NCBI RefSeq assembly: GCF_900088415.1
Contig: NZ_FLLQ01000008.1
Span: 124,001 to 188,000, forward strand
DNA: 64,000 nucleotides
Source of the DNA: Vibrio mediterranei
GTDB lineage: Bacteria > Pseudomonadota > Gammaproteobacteria > Enterobacterales > Vibrionaceae
Reading direction: 5' to 3'
Notes under the pieces: generated by a model
Databases searched by the model: none
The model's input: the letters and a program-made list of their open reading frames with translations, nothing else
Told to the model about the DNA's origin: nothing
Position numbers and translations under genes: made by a program
Shown here: in pieces, positions 16,705-24,643 of the stretch
Layout: each line of letters starts with the position of its first letter
Position numbering within the stretch: the stretch's first letter is position 1

Positions 16705-18474
16705 ATGGATACTACCAGTCCTTTTCGTCTGCCGCGCAGGTCTCCACTAGGCCTAGCCGAAAACGTTACTGAGTGGGCTACTGGCCTGTCAGTTTTAGAC
16801 AGATTATACGCTCAACGTCCTGCAGATTGTGATACCGAGTCTTTCTTGCGTTTCACGTTGGATATCCTAGGTATTGATTATCGCATCGAAGCAGGCAGTA
16901 GTGAGACGATACCTAAAACTGGAGCAACCATCATTGTAGCGAATCATCCCCTAGGTTGTGTTGAAGGTGTCATTTTGGCCAAGGTGCTACTGCAGATTCG
17001 CAAGGACGTGAAAATTCTTGCCAATGAATTTCTTAAACTGGTTCCGGAGCTGGAGCCTTTGTTTATCGGTGTCGATGTGTTCAACGGAACCAATGCACAT
17101 CGATCAAACTCCAAAGCATTGCGACAAGCCAACCAGCATTTAGAACTTGGCGGCCTTCTGCTTGTATTTCCTGCAGGCGAAGTGTCACAACTGGTTGACA
17201 GAAAATCGCTTCAACTGGAGGATAAGCAGTGGAGCCGCTCCGTAAGTACCCTTATCAAAAGAAATCAGGCAACAACGGTGCCAGTGCATATCGGCGGCGT
17301 TAACTCCAAACACTTCTACTTGGCAGGAAAAGTCCACCCGATGCTAAGAACTGCTATGTTAGGTCGCGAGCTTCTCAATAAAAAGAACACCGCCATCCGA
17401 ATTTCAATTGGCAACAAAATCAAGTTTAAAGAGGTGAGTTCGCTAGACAGCCAGCAGCTTGTTAGTTATCTGCGCCTTAATACCTATTTGCTCAATCAGC
17501 AACATCCTGAAAGAAACCATAGCTCGCTTTCTTCTCATCAACGTGATCAAGCCATAGCCTCAGAAACTCACCTCAGCGAACTGCTTGAGGACATCGAACT
17601 CCTCCCTCAAGAGCACTTACTCCTTACTAGCGGTGAGTTTGAGGTTTACTGTACCTCCATGGATTACATTCCTGCGGTGATGCGAGAAATTGGACGAATA
17701 AGGGAAATAAACTTTCGACAAGTTGGAGAAGGAACGGGGCAATCTTTAGACATCGATCAGTTTGATCAGCTCTATCAACATCTATTTGTTTGGGACAAAG
17801 AAAAACAAAAGTTGGTCGGCGCTTATCGTCTAGGTCTCGTTGACGAGCTCATTAAGCAAGGGGATATACGCGCCCTATACTCTCGCACCCTGTTTAACTT
17901 CGAGCACTCCTTCTTAAATACAATGGGCAAATCCATTGAAATGGGACGCAGTGTCGTCGCTGAAGAATACCAAAAAAGCATGAGCGCGCTACTACTGCTG
18001 TGGAAAGGTATTGCGGAATTTGTACGTCGACATCCCAACTACACTCATCTATTTGGTCCGGTGAGTATTAGCAATGACTATAGCGACATCGCTCGCCAGC
18101 TCCTCACCGACACAATGACCTTGCACCATTACGATAATGACAGTGCACGATATGTAAGTGCGTCTAATCCTCCTAAACAAAATCGCCATAGACAGTGGTG
18201 CCCTCAAACACTGAGTGCTCTAGCGGACGTTCAACTGTTATCGCGCGTTATCTCAAGACTGGACACTGGAAAAAGCGTACCGGTCTTATTACGACAATAC
18301 CTAAACTTAAACGGCAAGTTGGTCTGTTTTAACGTCGACCCCAATTTCAATGACGCATTGGATGGTTTGATCGTCGTCGATCTCACCTCGGTACCTCACA
18401 AATCCTTAGCTCGCTATATGGGATCTGAATACGCTAAACAGTATCTAAACAAGCACAATGCTCTGTCCATTTAG
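16705..18474 (+). CDS. olsF: OlsF-like bifunctional acyltransferase (ornithine-lipid synthesis)
   Basis: A 589-residue two-domain protein. The N-terminal half (~1-270) is a PlsC-like lysophospholipid acyltransferase of the haemolysin group, with NHPLGCVEG at the catalytic site, FIGVDVFNGT, and FPAGEVS in place of the usual FPEG. The C-terminal half (~290-589) is a GNAT-type N-acyltransferase resembling OlsB (YRLG, SLFNFE-like and EMGRSVV segments). This order matches OlsF, which acylates ornithine and then the lyso-lipid to make phosphorus-free membrane lipids. The V. cholerae homologue has, as I recall, been tied to ornithine lipids in low phosphate. The Pho-box-like arrays upstream agree. 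A single-gene unit with site AGAGG before the ATG. Confidence 0.75.
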   Translation: MDTTSPFRLPRRSPLGLAENVTEWATGLSVLDRLYAQRPADCDTESFLRFTLDILGIDYRIEAGSSETIPKTGATIIVANHPLGCVEGVILAKVLLQIRKDVKILANEFLKLVPELEPLFIGVDVFNGTNAHRSNSKALRQANQHLELGGLLLVFPAGEVSQLVDRKSLQLEDKQWSRSVSTLIKRNQATTVPVHIGGVNSKHFYLAGKVHPMLRTAMLGRELLNKKNTAIRISIGNKIKFKEVSSLDSQQLVSYLRLNTYLLNQQHPERNHSSLSSHQRDQAIASETHLSELLEDIELLPQEHLLLTSGEFEVYCTSMDYIPAVMREIGRIREINFRQVGEGTGQSLDIDQFDQLYQHLFVWDKEKQKLVGAYRLGLVDELIKQGDIRALYSRTLFNFEHSFLNTMGKSIEMGRSVVAEEYQKSMSALLLLWKGIAEFVRRHPNYTHLFGPVSISNDYSDIARQLLTDTMTLHHYDNDSARYVSASNPPKQNRHRQWCPQTLSALADVQLLSRVISRLDTGKSVPVLLRQYLNLNGKLVCFNVDPNFNDALDGLIVVDLTSVPHKSLARYMGSEYAKQYLNKHNALSI

Positions 18475-18491
18475 TGCCTACGTTACCTTCT

Positions 18492-18513
18492 TCAAAGCAG
18501 CTTAGGCTGCTTT
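18492..18513 (+). terminator. Hairpin after the OlsF-like gene
   Basis: AAAGCAGC / GCTGCTTT stem with a short TTAG loop, 18 bases past the stop. The T-tract is weak. Confidence 0.6.
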
Positions 18514-18695
18514 ATCCTCTCTCAAACCGTCTCATCCTTGAGAACTAAGTCATTCTTTTACAATAACTATCAACAAGAGGATGTGCATCACAGTTCTTAT
18601 GGTGGGAGCATGCTAGAAACGGCTGAAAAAACGATAACGACATCGACCGCTTTTCAGCTGTAGGAAGATCGGACTTACTTGAGTGAGATTTAGCA

Positions 18696-19544
18696 GTGAC
18701 AGATTTGACATATCACCAAGCGAATGAACTATTTCGCCATTTTCCGGGGTTTCTGTCGATTAGAAATTCGTCCCACGAATACGTCTATATCAATGATAAA
18801 TTTAATGTCTGGCTGCGCCAGTATACCGACATCAATCCAATAGGGATGACGGCAACCGCACTGGCTCAAGTGGTTCCTGAAAATGTAGCCAATATGCTTC
18901 AAGAATGTCATGACGCGAGTATCGATTATATTGAGTCCGGCCAATGCATTCCAAAAATCGTTAAGTTTCAAAGCTTACATTCCACTTTTTACTACAATGT
19001 GCTGAAGTTTAAAGTCGACATTGAAGGCGAGTCTTTCATCTATACCACCAGCTTCGATGTTTCTGAACTGCATCAAGAAGCAAAGTTCTTCGAAAAGAAA
19101 GCGTATACCGATCCATTAACTAAACTGCGAAACCTGACTTATCTCAGCTCGATTCGCTGGAAAAAAGGATTCTGCGTCGTTATTGATCTCGATAACTTTA
19201 AGCAAATTAACGATAATTTGGGTCACAGTGAAGGCGATTTGGTTCTACTTAGGTTCGCGCGTTGCTTGCGACAGAGCTTTTCTGATAAGGATGTGATTGT
19301 CCGATATGGTGGGGATGAATTTGTAGTTTTAACGCACTATGAAAATGAAGACACATTAAAGCAAGCTATTGGCAAACTGCATCGGTTATTTATTGATGAC
19401 TTCCAAGCCTACCCTGAACTTTGCCACAGTATTGGCTATTCGGCATTCCAGTCCAGTTTGCGAATCACTTTGAAGAAAGCCGACCTTGCTATGTACCAAA
19501 GTAAGCACGATAAACGCGCGAAAAAGCCTAAAGTCCTATTATAA
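18696..19544 (+). CDS. PAS-GGDEF diguanylate cyclase
   Basis: A 282-residue soluble cyclase expected to make c-di-GMP from two GTP. A PAS-like sensor (~1-125) is followed by a GGDEF domain with DLDNFKQINDNLGH and an intact RYGGDEF active site. The product-inhibition I-site, normally RxxD five residues before the motif, reads SDKD, so feedback inhibition by that site is probably absent. The start is GTG 18696 with a weak GAGTGAGA site; no better start is in frame. The PAS ligand is unknown. The gene is convergent with the arsenite pump gene, sharing its terminator. Confidence 0.88.
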   Translation: MTDLTYHQANELFRHFPGFLSIRNSSHEYVYINDKFNVWLRQYTDINPIGMTATALAQVVPENVANMLQECHDASIDYIESGQCIPKIVKFQSLHSTFYYNVLKFKVDIEGESFIYTTSFDVSELHQEAKFFEKKAYTDPLTKLRNLTYLSSIRWKKGFCVVIDLDNFKQINDNLGHSEGDLVLLRFARCLRQSFSDKDVIVRYGGDEFVVLTHYENEDTLKQAIGKLHRLFIDDFQAYPELCHSIGYSAFQSSLRITLKKADLAMYQSKHDKRAKKPKVLL

Positions 19545-19571
19545 AAAAGCTGAGCCCAATGCTCAGCTTTT
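19544..19571. terminator. Bidirectional terminator, GGDEF gene / acr3
   Basis: The AAAAGCTGAGC / GCTCAGCTTTT stem with a CCAAT loop lies between two convergent genes. Confidence 0.9.
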
Positions 19572-19587
19572 CACTTTTATTTGAGCG

Positions 19588-20637
19588 CTAGTAACGCTTT
19601 TTCATTTTCAATGTGAAGTTCACTAAGGCGATCAGCACTGGCACCTCAATTAGAGGACCAATAACCCCCGCGAATGCTTCAGGTGAATTCAAGCCAAATA
19701 CGGCAATAGCCACGGCGATAGCCAGTTCAAAGTTATTACCCGTCGCGGTATAGGCAATTGACGCATTCTTATCGAAAGGGACACCCATCTTCTTAGCAAC
19801 AAAGAAACTCACAAAGAACATCATAAAGAAGTAGATCGTAAGTGGAATCGCTACGCGTACTACTTGCATTGGTAGTTCAACTATCATCTCACCTTTAAGG
19901 CTGAACATCAGTACGATGGTAGCCAGTAGTGCGATTAACGTCATCGGTGAAACCTTAGGAATAAAGGTCTCGTTGTACCATTGCTCTCCTTTCTTCGCGA
20001 CTAAGATCTTGCGACTTAAAAATCCAGCCAAGAAAGGAATACCTAGGTAAATCATTACACTTTCAGCGATATCACCCATTGAGATATCCACGACCTGCCC
20101 CTGGAAACCAAATTTTGGTGGCAACACCGTAATGAATAACCAAGCAAGGAAGCTATATGTGATAATTTGGAATACGCTGTTCAGTGCGACTAAGGCTGCA
20201 CCGTATTCTTTGTTACCACCACCAATGTCATTCCATACTAGTACCATAGCAATACAACGAGCTAGACCAATTAAGATGACACCTGTCATTAAGCTGGGTT
20301 CATCACCCAGAAATGTCAGTGCCAGCACAAACATAAGAATTGGGCCAACCAGCCAGTTCATAACCAATGAAAGTGTCACAGCCTTTTTGTCTTGGAGCAC
20401 ACTGCCCATCAGGCCGTAGTTCACTTTCGCCAATGGCGGGTACATCATCAGTATCAAGCCAATGGCGAGAGGGATATTAGTGCTACCCACCGTCATTGAC
20501 TCATTCAAGTTCTCAATCTGGCTCGGAAATGCAACTCCCAGAACCACCCCAATTCCCATCGCCAAAAAGATCCATAAAGTAAGAAAGCGATCAAGGAAGC
20601 CCAGCTTTTTCGGTTGTTCCATAGCTAACTCGGACAT
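19588..20637 (-). CDS. acr3: Arsenite efflux pump of the ACR3 family
   Basis: A 349-residue, ten-helix inner-membrane carrier exporting arsenite. The family hallmark GLARCIAMVLVWND, with the essential membrane cysteine, and the TATGNNFELAIAVA segment are intact. It is the BASS-superfamily type rather than the ArsB type. It follows arsR in the same direction, but arsR ends with its own terminator. An operator-like palindrome sits directly upstream of acr3, so acr3 probably has its own ArsR-controlled promoter. Confidence 0.94.
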   Translation of the reverse strand: MSELAMEQPKKLGFLDRFLTLWIFLAMGIGVVLGVAFPSQIENLNESMTVGSTNIPLAIGLILMMYPPLAKVNYGLMGSVLQDKKAVTLSLVMNWLVGPILMFVLALTFLGDEPSLMTGVILIGLARCIAMVLVWNDIGGGNKEYGAALVALNSVFQIITYSFLAWLFITVLPPKFGFQGQVVDISMGDIAESVMIYLGIPFLAGFLSRKILVAKKGEQWYNETFIPKVSPMTLIALLATIVLMFSLKGEMIVELPMQVVRVAIPLTIYFFMMFFVSFFVAKKMGVPFDKNASIAYTATGNNFELAIAVAIAVFGLNSPEAFAGVIGPLIEVPVLIALVNFTLKMKKRY

Positions 20638-20657
20638 GTTAACTCTCCAATATCGTC

Positions 20658-20675
20658 AATCGTCGAATAACGATT
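20658..20675. promoter_or_regulatory. Candidate ArsR operator upstream of acr3
   Basis: AATCGTCGAATAACGATT is an imperfect palindrome (AATCGT / ACGATT), about 20 bases from the acr3 start. It is nearly identical to the element at 21132. Confidence 0.6.
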
Positions 20676-20684
20676 AAATTATAG

Positions 20685-20708
20685 TAATAAAAGTCGGCAA
20701 TGCCGACT
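20685..20708 (-). terminator. Terminator after arsR
   Basis: On the minus strand AGTCGGCA-T-TGCCGACT is followed by TTTATT, just downstream of the arsR stop and upstream of the acr3 operator. Confidence 0.7.
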
Positions 20709-20736
20709 CAATAATCAAAGAATGATAGAAGCTTGC

Positions 20737-21075
20737 TTAATCAAAGGCTGATTGTGTTAGACGCGCAAAGTCACTGAGTGCCTCTCTCTGGATTCGATAA
20801 CACACCTTCGGTGGCATCGGCTCAGCACTAATAAAACCGGCGACTTTAAGTATACGTAAATGCTCAGATACCGTTGATTGAGCGAGACCCAATTGAGAAA
20901 CTAGATCGCTGTTTAAACAACCACCGGCTCGTTCTAGGTCTGACAGAATTCGTAAGATACGAATACGAGCAGGATGGGACAATGCCTTAGCTTGTGCCGC
21001 CAGCGTTTTCTCTTGGACCAGTTGCTCATCTGATGCAATAAACATTTCAGTATTATCAACTGTACAATTCGTCAC
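20737..21075 (-). CDS. arsR: ArsR-family repressor with an atypical cysteine set
   Basis: A 112-residue winged-helix repressor. The helix-turn-helix (SQLGLAQSTVSEHLRILK, ~60-77) is typical, but the classic ELCVCDL arsenite site of the alpha-3 helix is absent. Cysteines instead occur at positions 4, 53 and 92, so the As(III) site would have to be assembled differently, as in other divergent ArsR lineages. Two palindromes, at 21087 and 21132, lie directly upstream, consistent with autorepression. It sits between acr3 and arsJ, all in the same direction. Confidence 0.88.
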   Translation of the reverse strand: MTNCTVDNTEMFIASDEQLVQEKTLAAQAKALSHPARIRILRILSDLERAGGCLNSDLVSQLGLAQSTVSEHLRILKVAGFISAEPMPPKVCYRIQREALSDFARLTQSAFD

Positions 21076-21086
21076 ATTCTACCCTC

Positions 21087-21104
21087 TATCGTATTTTGAC
21101 GATA
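21087..21104. promoter_or_regulatory. Candidate ArsR operator, proximal
   Basis: TATCGTATTTTGACGATA is an inverted repeat (TATCGT / ACGATA) 12 bases before the arsR start and shares the ATCGT...ACGAT arms of the other two sites. Confidence 0.6.
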
Positions 21105-21131
21105 AATATACGCCTGACATAAAAAAGAGTC

Positions 21132-21149
21132 AATCGTCGTTTAACGATT
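21132..21149. promoter_or_regulatory. Candidate ArsR operator, distal
   Basis: AATCGTCGTTTAACGATT is flanked by GAGTC and AACTC, which extend the palindrome to about 28 bases. It matches the acr3 operator in all but the central bases. Confidence 0.6.
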
Positions 21150-21176
21150 AACTCTTTAAAGTGGATATTTTATGAC

Positions 21177-22397
21177 TTACTGAGCGATCGCTTTCGGAGC
21201 ACCAGGTAGGCGGATCGAAATGATGGTCGTGAGCACAAGGAAGGCAAAAGAGACCCACATACATGCTGCAAGACCAGCAACTTGGAATACCCAGCCAGAC
21301 AACACAGTGCCAATTAAACGTCCCATCGCATTAGCCATGTAGTAAAAGCCTACATCCATGGAAACCCCATCACCTTTGGCATAGCTGACGATCAGATAGC
21401 TATGGAGCGAGGAGTTTACTGCAAAGATAGCGCCGAAAATCAATAATCCAACCACAATCACAGCCTGTGGGTACCATTGCATTTGAACACAATAAGCGAT
21501 TATGCCAGTCACGGCCGCAAGTGCTAATGCCCACCACATTGCTGCACTGCCATCGGGCACCTTTCCTTGGGCTTTGCCCGTGATTTTTGGGGCAATGCCT
21601 TGAACAAAGCCATAGGCAATTACCCACGTAGCCAGAAAACCACCGACTAATGTATGATCCCAACCGAACACTGAACCAAGGTAAATAGGTAATGCCACGA
21701 CAAACCAGACATCACGAGCACCAAATAGGAACATGCGTGCCGCTGACAGAATATTGATGCTCTCCGATTTAGAGAAAATCTGCTTAAACTTAGGCTTCGC
21801 TTTCGCTTTACCCATATCACTTTCTAGGCTAAGTACGCTGCCGATAAACACCAAACTAAGCACAGCTGCCATGGCAGCAACGGCATATTGGAAACCGAGC
21901 ACAGAGAGCAGTAAACCACCGATAAAGAAGCCGGCCCCTTTCAGTGCATTCTTAGAGCCAGTTAGAATCGCCACCCACTTGTAGAGTGCACCTTGCTGTT
22001 CGTCAGGCACTAACGTCTTAATGGCGCTCTTCGCACTCATTTTATTCAGATCTTTGGCGATTCCAGATAGCGCTTGTGCAGCCATCACCCAAGGGATGGT
22101 TAGCCAGACACTCGGCACGGCCAACATCAACAAAGCGAAGATCTGCATCCCAAGGCCGATATTCATGGTTCGATTTAGCCCCAAGCGAGCCCCAAGCCAG
22201 CCACCAATTAAGTTAGTGACAACACCAAAGAACTCATAGAACAAAAACAGAGAAGCAATAGCTAAGGTGCTATAACCTAGATCATGGAAATACAGCACCA
22301 CCAACATGCGTAGCGCACCATCAGTAATAGTGAAATTCCAGTAGTTAAAAGTGACCAGCATATACTGGCGAACGCTTTTGCTAAGGTTAGACAACAT
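21177..22397 (-). CDS. arsJ: ArsJ, MFS efflux transporter for 1-arseno-3-phosphoglycerate
   Basis: A 406-residue, twelve-helix major facilitator. The gene two positions upstream encodes a GAPDH, and this pairing is the known ArsJ system. GAPDH forms unstable 1-arseno-3-phosphoglycerate from arsenate and glyceraldehyde 3-phosphate; ArsJ exports it, giving arsenate resistance. The start is set at 22397 (MLSNLSKSVRQYML), because the extra 32 residues of the longer frame are not MFS-like and cover the repeat-bearing spacer. Assignment as ArsJ rests on the neighbourhood and MFS features. Confidence 0.85.
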   Translation of the reverse strand: MLSNLSKSVRQYMLVTFNYWNFTITDGALRMLVVLYFHDLGYSTLAIASLFLFYEFFGVVTNLIGGWLGARLGLNRTMNIGLGMQIFALLMLAVPSVWLTIPWVMAAQALSGIAKDLNKMSAKSAIKTLVPDEQQGALYKWVAILTGSKNALKGAGFFIGGLLLSVLGFQYAVAAMAAVLSLVFIGSVLSLESDMGKAKAKPKFKQIFSKSESINILSAARMFLFGARDVWFVVALPIYLGSVFGWDHTLVGGFLATWVIAYGFVQGIAPKITGKAQGKVPDGSAAMWWALALAAVTGIIAYCVQMQWYPQAVIVVGLLIFGAIFAVNSSLHSYLIVSYAKGDGVSMDVGFYYMANAMGRLIGTVLSGWVFQVAGLAACMWVSFAFLVLTTIISIRLPGAPKAIAQ

Positions 22398-22480
22398 AAT
22401 TCTTCTGCCTGAGTAAGGTTTAATTACTCGTGTAAAGTTGAGTGACTTGCGTAAAACAGAGCTACTCAGTAAAGCAACGT

Positions 22481-22503
22481 CATCCCTGCTCAAGCAGGGG
22501 TCT
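22481..22503. repeat. REP-like palindrome in the phosphatase-arsJ spacer
   Basis: CCCTGCT-CA-AGCAGGG within the context GTCATCCCTGCTCAAG looks like the small dispersed GTCATCCC-type palindromes seen in many genomes. Only one copy is present in this window, so a repeat family cannot be shown here. Confidence 0.35.
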
Positions 22504-22583
22504 ACCCAATTACTGTTTCAGCGAAAACGAGGTTCCCGCTTTCACTAATACAATAATTAGGATAGAAGTTAAACTAGCGACAA

Positions 22584-23081
22584 CTAGAACGTCGCCGCTA
22601 ACTTCTCTACATAGTCGATTTGTGGCTGTTTGGTAAATGCGCCTGGACGTAATGCCTGCACTTCACGGCGAATCGTCTCAAGATCCCAACCTTTTTCTAG
22701 CAGCAAATTGGCCGCTAGAAGACCAGTACGTCCGGAACCACCCATGCAGTGCATTGCAATCTTTTCACCCGCCTCAACCGCTTGATGTAGTTCTGGCGAA
22801 ATTGCTTTCCAATCCGCTGCAAATTCAACACTTGGCGCGCGATCATCTTCAATCGAAGTTTGAAACCATTTGATTCCTAATGACCTTGCTTTCGCACCAA
22901 GCTCTGCAACTCCTGCTTCCGCCATCTCGTGATTATCGAGAGCCGTCACGATCACAGTCACACCTTGAGTTTTAAGTTGCGCTAATGAATCATCCAGAGA
23001 CACATCTTTAGTACCAGGACAAGGCGTTAATACAAGCGCTGCGTTATCTACTTTAAGTTCCCATGTTGGATGCATCATCAT
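22584..23081 (-). CDS. Dual-specificity-type phosphatase in the ars operon
   Basis: A 165-residue protein with the cysteine phosphatase loop HCMGGSGRTG (C-x5-R) near residue 112 and a preceding general-acid region (IEDDRAPS). It resembles the small CDKN3-like phosphatases often annotated between gapdh and arsJ. It lacks the extra redox cysteines of ArsC, so a phosphatase role is likelier than arsenate reduction. Its ATG overlaps the gapdh stop by one base (TAATG), so the two are translationally coupled. Its contribution to resistance is unknown; acting on a phospho- or arseno-metabolite is speculation. Confidence 0.8.
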   Translation of the reverse strand: MMMHPTWELKVDNAALVLTPCPGTKDVSLDDSLAQLKTQGVTVIVTALDNHEMAEAGVAELGAKARSLGIKWFQTSIEDDRAPSVEFAADWKAISPELHQAVEAGEKIAMHCMGGSGRTGLLAANLLLEKGWDLETIRREVQALRPGAFTKQPQIDYVEKLAATF

Positions 23082-24085
23082 TACCCCGCTAGACCGACTT
23101 TACGAACCAATTCCGCAGTGCGCGTTGCATAGCCCATTTCATTGTCATACCACGCATAGATTTTCACCATACGAGATCCGACCACCATTGTAGATTGTGC
23201 ATCAACAATCGTTGAGCGCTGGTCACCTTTATAATCGATGGACACCAATGGTCGTTCTTCAAAGCCAAGAATTCCCTTCAGCTCACCCTCTGACGCTTCT
23301 TTCAGAAGCGCGTTCACCTCTTCTGCTGTGGTGTCACGTTTAACGTCAAAGATAATGTCAGTCAAAGATGCATTCGCTAACGGGACACGAACAGCGTGGC
23401 CATTAATCTTGCCCTTAAGCTCTGGGAAAATCTCAACGATAGCAGTAGCACTACCTGTCGTTGTTGGAATAAGGCTCATGCCACAGGCGCGAGCACGACG
23501 TAGATCTTTGTGTGGCGCATCTAGGATAGTTTGCGTATTAGTCAGGTCATGAATCGTAGTAAACGATGACTGCTCAATGCCCAATTTTTCGTGAATCACT
23601 TTCACAACTGGTGCAATACAGTTAGTCGTACACGATGCTGCCGTAACAATACGATGTGCTTCAGCGTCGAAAATATCGTCGTTAACACCGACGACAATAT
23701 TAGCAATACCGGCTTCTTTCACTGGCGCAGAAACCACAACACGCTTAACGCCTTGATCTAAGTATTTGTTCAAGAATTCAGTTTTGCGGTGCACACCTGT
23801 TGCTTCAATCACCACATCACAATCAGACCAATCGATCGCGTCGATATCGCGCTCTTGCGTGGTTTTAATGCGTTTACCATCGATGACAAGCTCATTACCT
23901 TCGACTGTAACACCATGATGCCAGGTACCTTGAACTGAATCGAATTCAAGCAGGTGACCTAGTGTGGTTGCATCGCCTGCGACATCGTTGATCAATACAA
24001 ATTCTAATTCTTGCCAATCGAAAGCAGCACGCAGCGCCAAACGACCAATTCGACCAAATCCGTTAATACCTACTTTAATAGCCAT
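23081..24085 (-). CDS. gapdh: ArsJ-associated glyceraldehyde-3-phosphate dehydrogenase
   Basis: A 334-residue NAD-dependent GAPDH. The Rossmann motif INGFGRIGRLALRA and the catalytic SCTTNC are intact, as are TGSATA and the C-terminal YDNEMGYATR. Its position between an arsR and the phosphatase-arsJ pair shows it is the ars-operon copy that uses arsenate to make 1-arseno-3-phosphoglycerate for ArsJ, rather than the glycolytic gapA. Confidence 0.92.
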   Translation of the reverse strand: MAIKVGINGFGRIGRLALRAAFDWQELEFVLINDVAGDATTLGHLLEFDSVQGTWHHGVTVEGNELVIDGKRIKTTQERDIDAIDWSDCDVVIEATGVHRKTEFLNKYLDQGVKRVVVSAPVKEAGIANIVVGVNDDIFDAEAHRIVTAASCTTNCIAPVVKVIHEKLGIEQSSFTTIHDLTNTQTILDAPHKDLRRARACGMSLIPTTTGSATAIVEIFPELKGKINGHAVRVPLANASLTDIIFDVKRDTTAEEVNALLKEASEGELKGILGFEERPLVSIDYKGDQRSTIVDAQSTMVVGSRMVKIYAWYDNEMGYATRTAELVRKVGLAG

Positions 24086-24138
24086 AACTCAATCTCTTAA
24101 TTACTTAATACATTCGGTGATGAACTAACGCCTAATAC

Positions 24139-24462
24139 CTACTTAGAAGGTGGCACAAGTTCGTTAAAGTTTAGTTGATAAGCGCTTTGCAAGCAGTTCG
24201 ATTGCTCAAGCCCTTTCAAGGTTCTGTATAACCAGCCAGGCAGCCCTTCCGCCAAGCTGTAAAAAACATGCTGCCCTTTACGAGTATCTTTTAGTACACC
24301 AGCTTGCCTTAACATTGCCAAATGTCTTGAGACTTTTGGTTGGCTCTCTCCCAAGGCCTCGACAAGACTATTCACACAGACCGATTCATTCGCAGACACC
24401 CACAACAAGGTTCGGATACGTGTTTCATCAGACATCAATTTGAAAAACTCATGTGGAAGCAT
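24139..24462 (-). CDS. arsR: Second ArsR-family regulator, heading the gapdh-arsJ operon
   Basis: A 107-residue winged-helix protein with the helix-turn-helix ALGESQPKVSRHLAMLRQAG and the wing KGQHVFYSL. The arsenite-site helix has VCVNSL with one cysteine (Cys29), plus Cys90 near the C-terminus. It differs from the acr3-linked ArsR but closely resembles the ArsR half of the fusion at 29964 (ESQPKxSR, RRKGQ-type wing, LPxW). It is first in the operon arsR-gapdh-phosphatase-arsJ. An AT-rich palindrome just upstream is a likely operator. Confidence 0.88.
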   Translation of the reverse strand: MLPHEFFKLMSDETRIRTLLWVSANESVCVNSLVEALGESQPKVSRHLAMLRQAGVLKDTRKGQHVFYSLAEGLPGWLYRTLKGLEQSNCLQSAYQLNFNELVPPSK

Positions 24463-24473
24463 AATTAAATACT

Positions 24474-24497
24474 CATATATGTATATGCATATATATT
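24474..24497. promoter_or_regulatory. Candidate operator of the second ArsR
   Basis: A palindromic run of ATATAT/GCATAT elements (CATATATGTATATGCATATA and following bases) begins 12 bases upstream of the ATG. Such ATATG-type palindromes are usual ArsR/SmtB targets. Confidence 0.5.
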
Positions 24498-24575
24498 AAT
24501 TTTTACATATTAAGAGTCAAGGATCTTTTTGACCTGTCATAAAACCTTCATAATTAAATGGATAGGGATACATAG

Positions 24576-24609
24576 AAAAGCCCATCAACTTCTTACGGTC
24601 GATGGGCTC
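24576..24609 (-). terminator. Terminator after the RpiR-type regulator
   Basis: On the minus strand GAGCCCATC pairs with GATGGGCTTTTC across a 14-base loop, ~35 bases past the regulator stop. Confidence 0.7.
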
Positions 24610-24643
24610 AGTCGGCAGAATAAACTATTTATTTAACGGAAAT

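Noticed and set aside
18607..18663. Inverted repeat (GGCTGAAAA / TTTTCAGCTG) upstream of the GGDEF gene
   Set aside because: The arms are separated by a long unstructured loop and no T-tract follows; too weak to call a terminator or operator.
22584..23081. The CX5R protein as an arsenate reductase
   Set aside because: It has the phosphatase loop but lacks the additional redox cysteine pair of thioredoxin-type ArsC, and its flanking motifs fit a dual-specificity phosphatase.
23081..24085. The GAPDH as the glycolytic gapA
   Set aside because: Its operon place between arsR and the phosphatase-arsJ pair fits the ArsJ-associated enzyme better.
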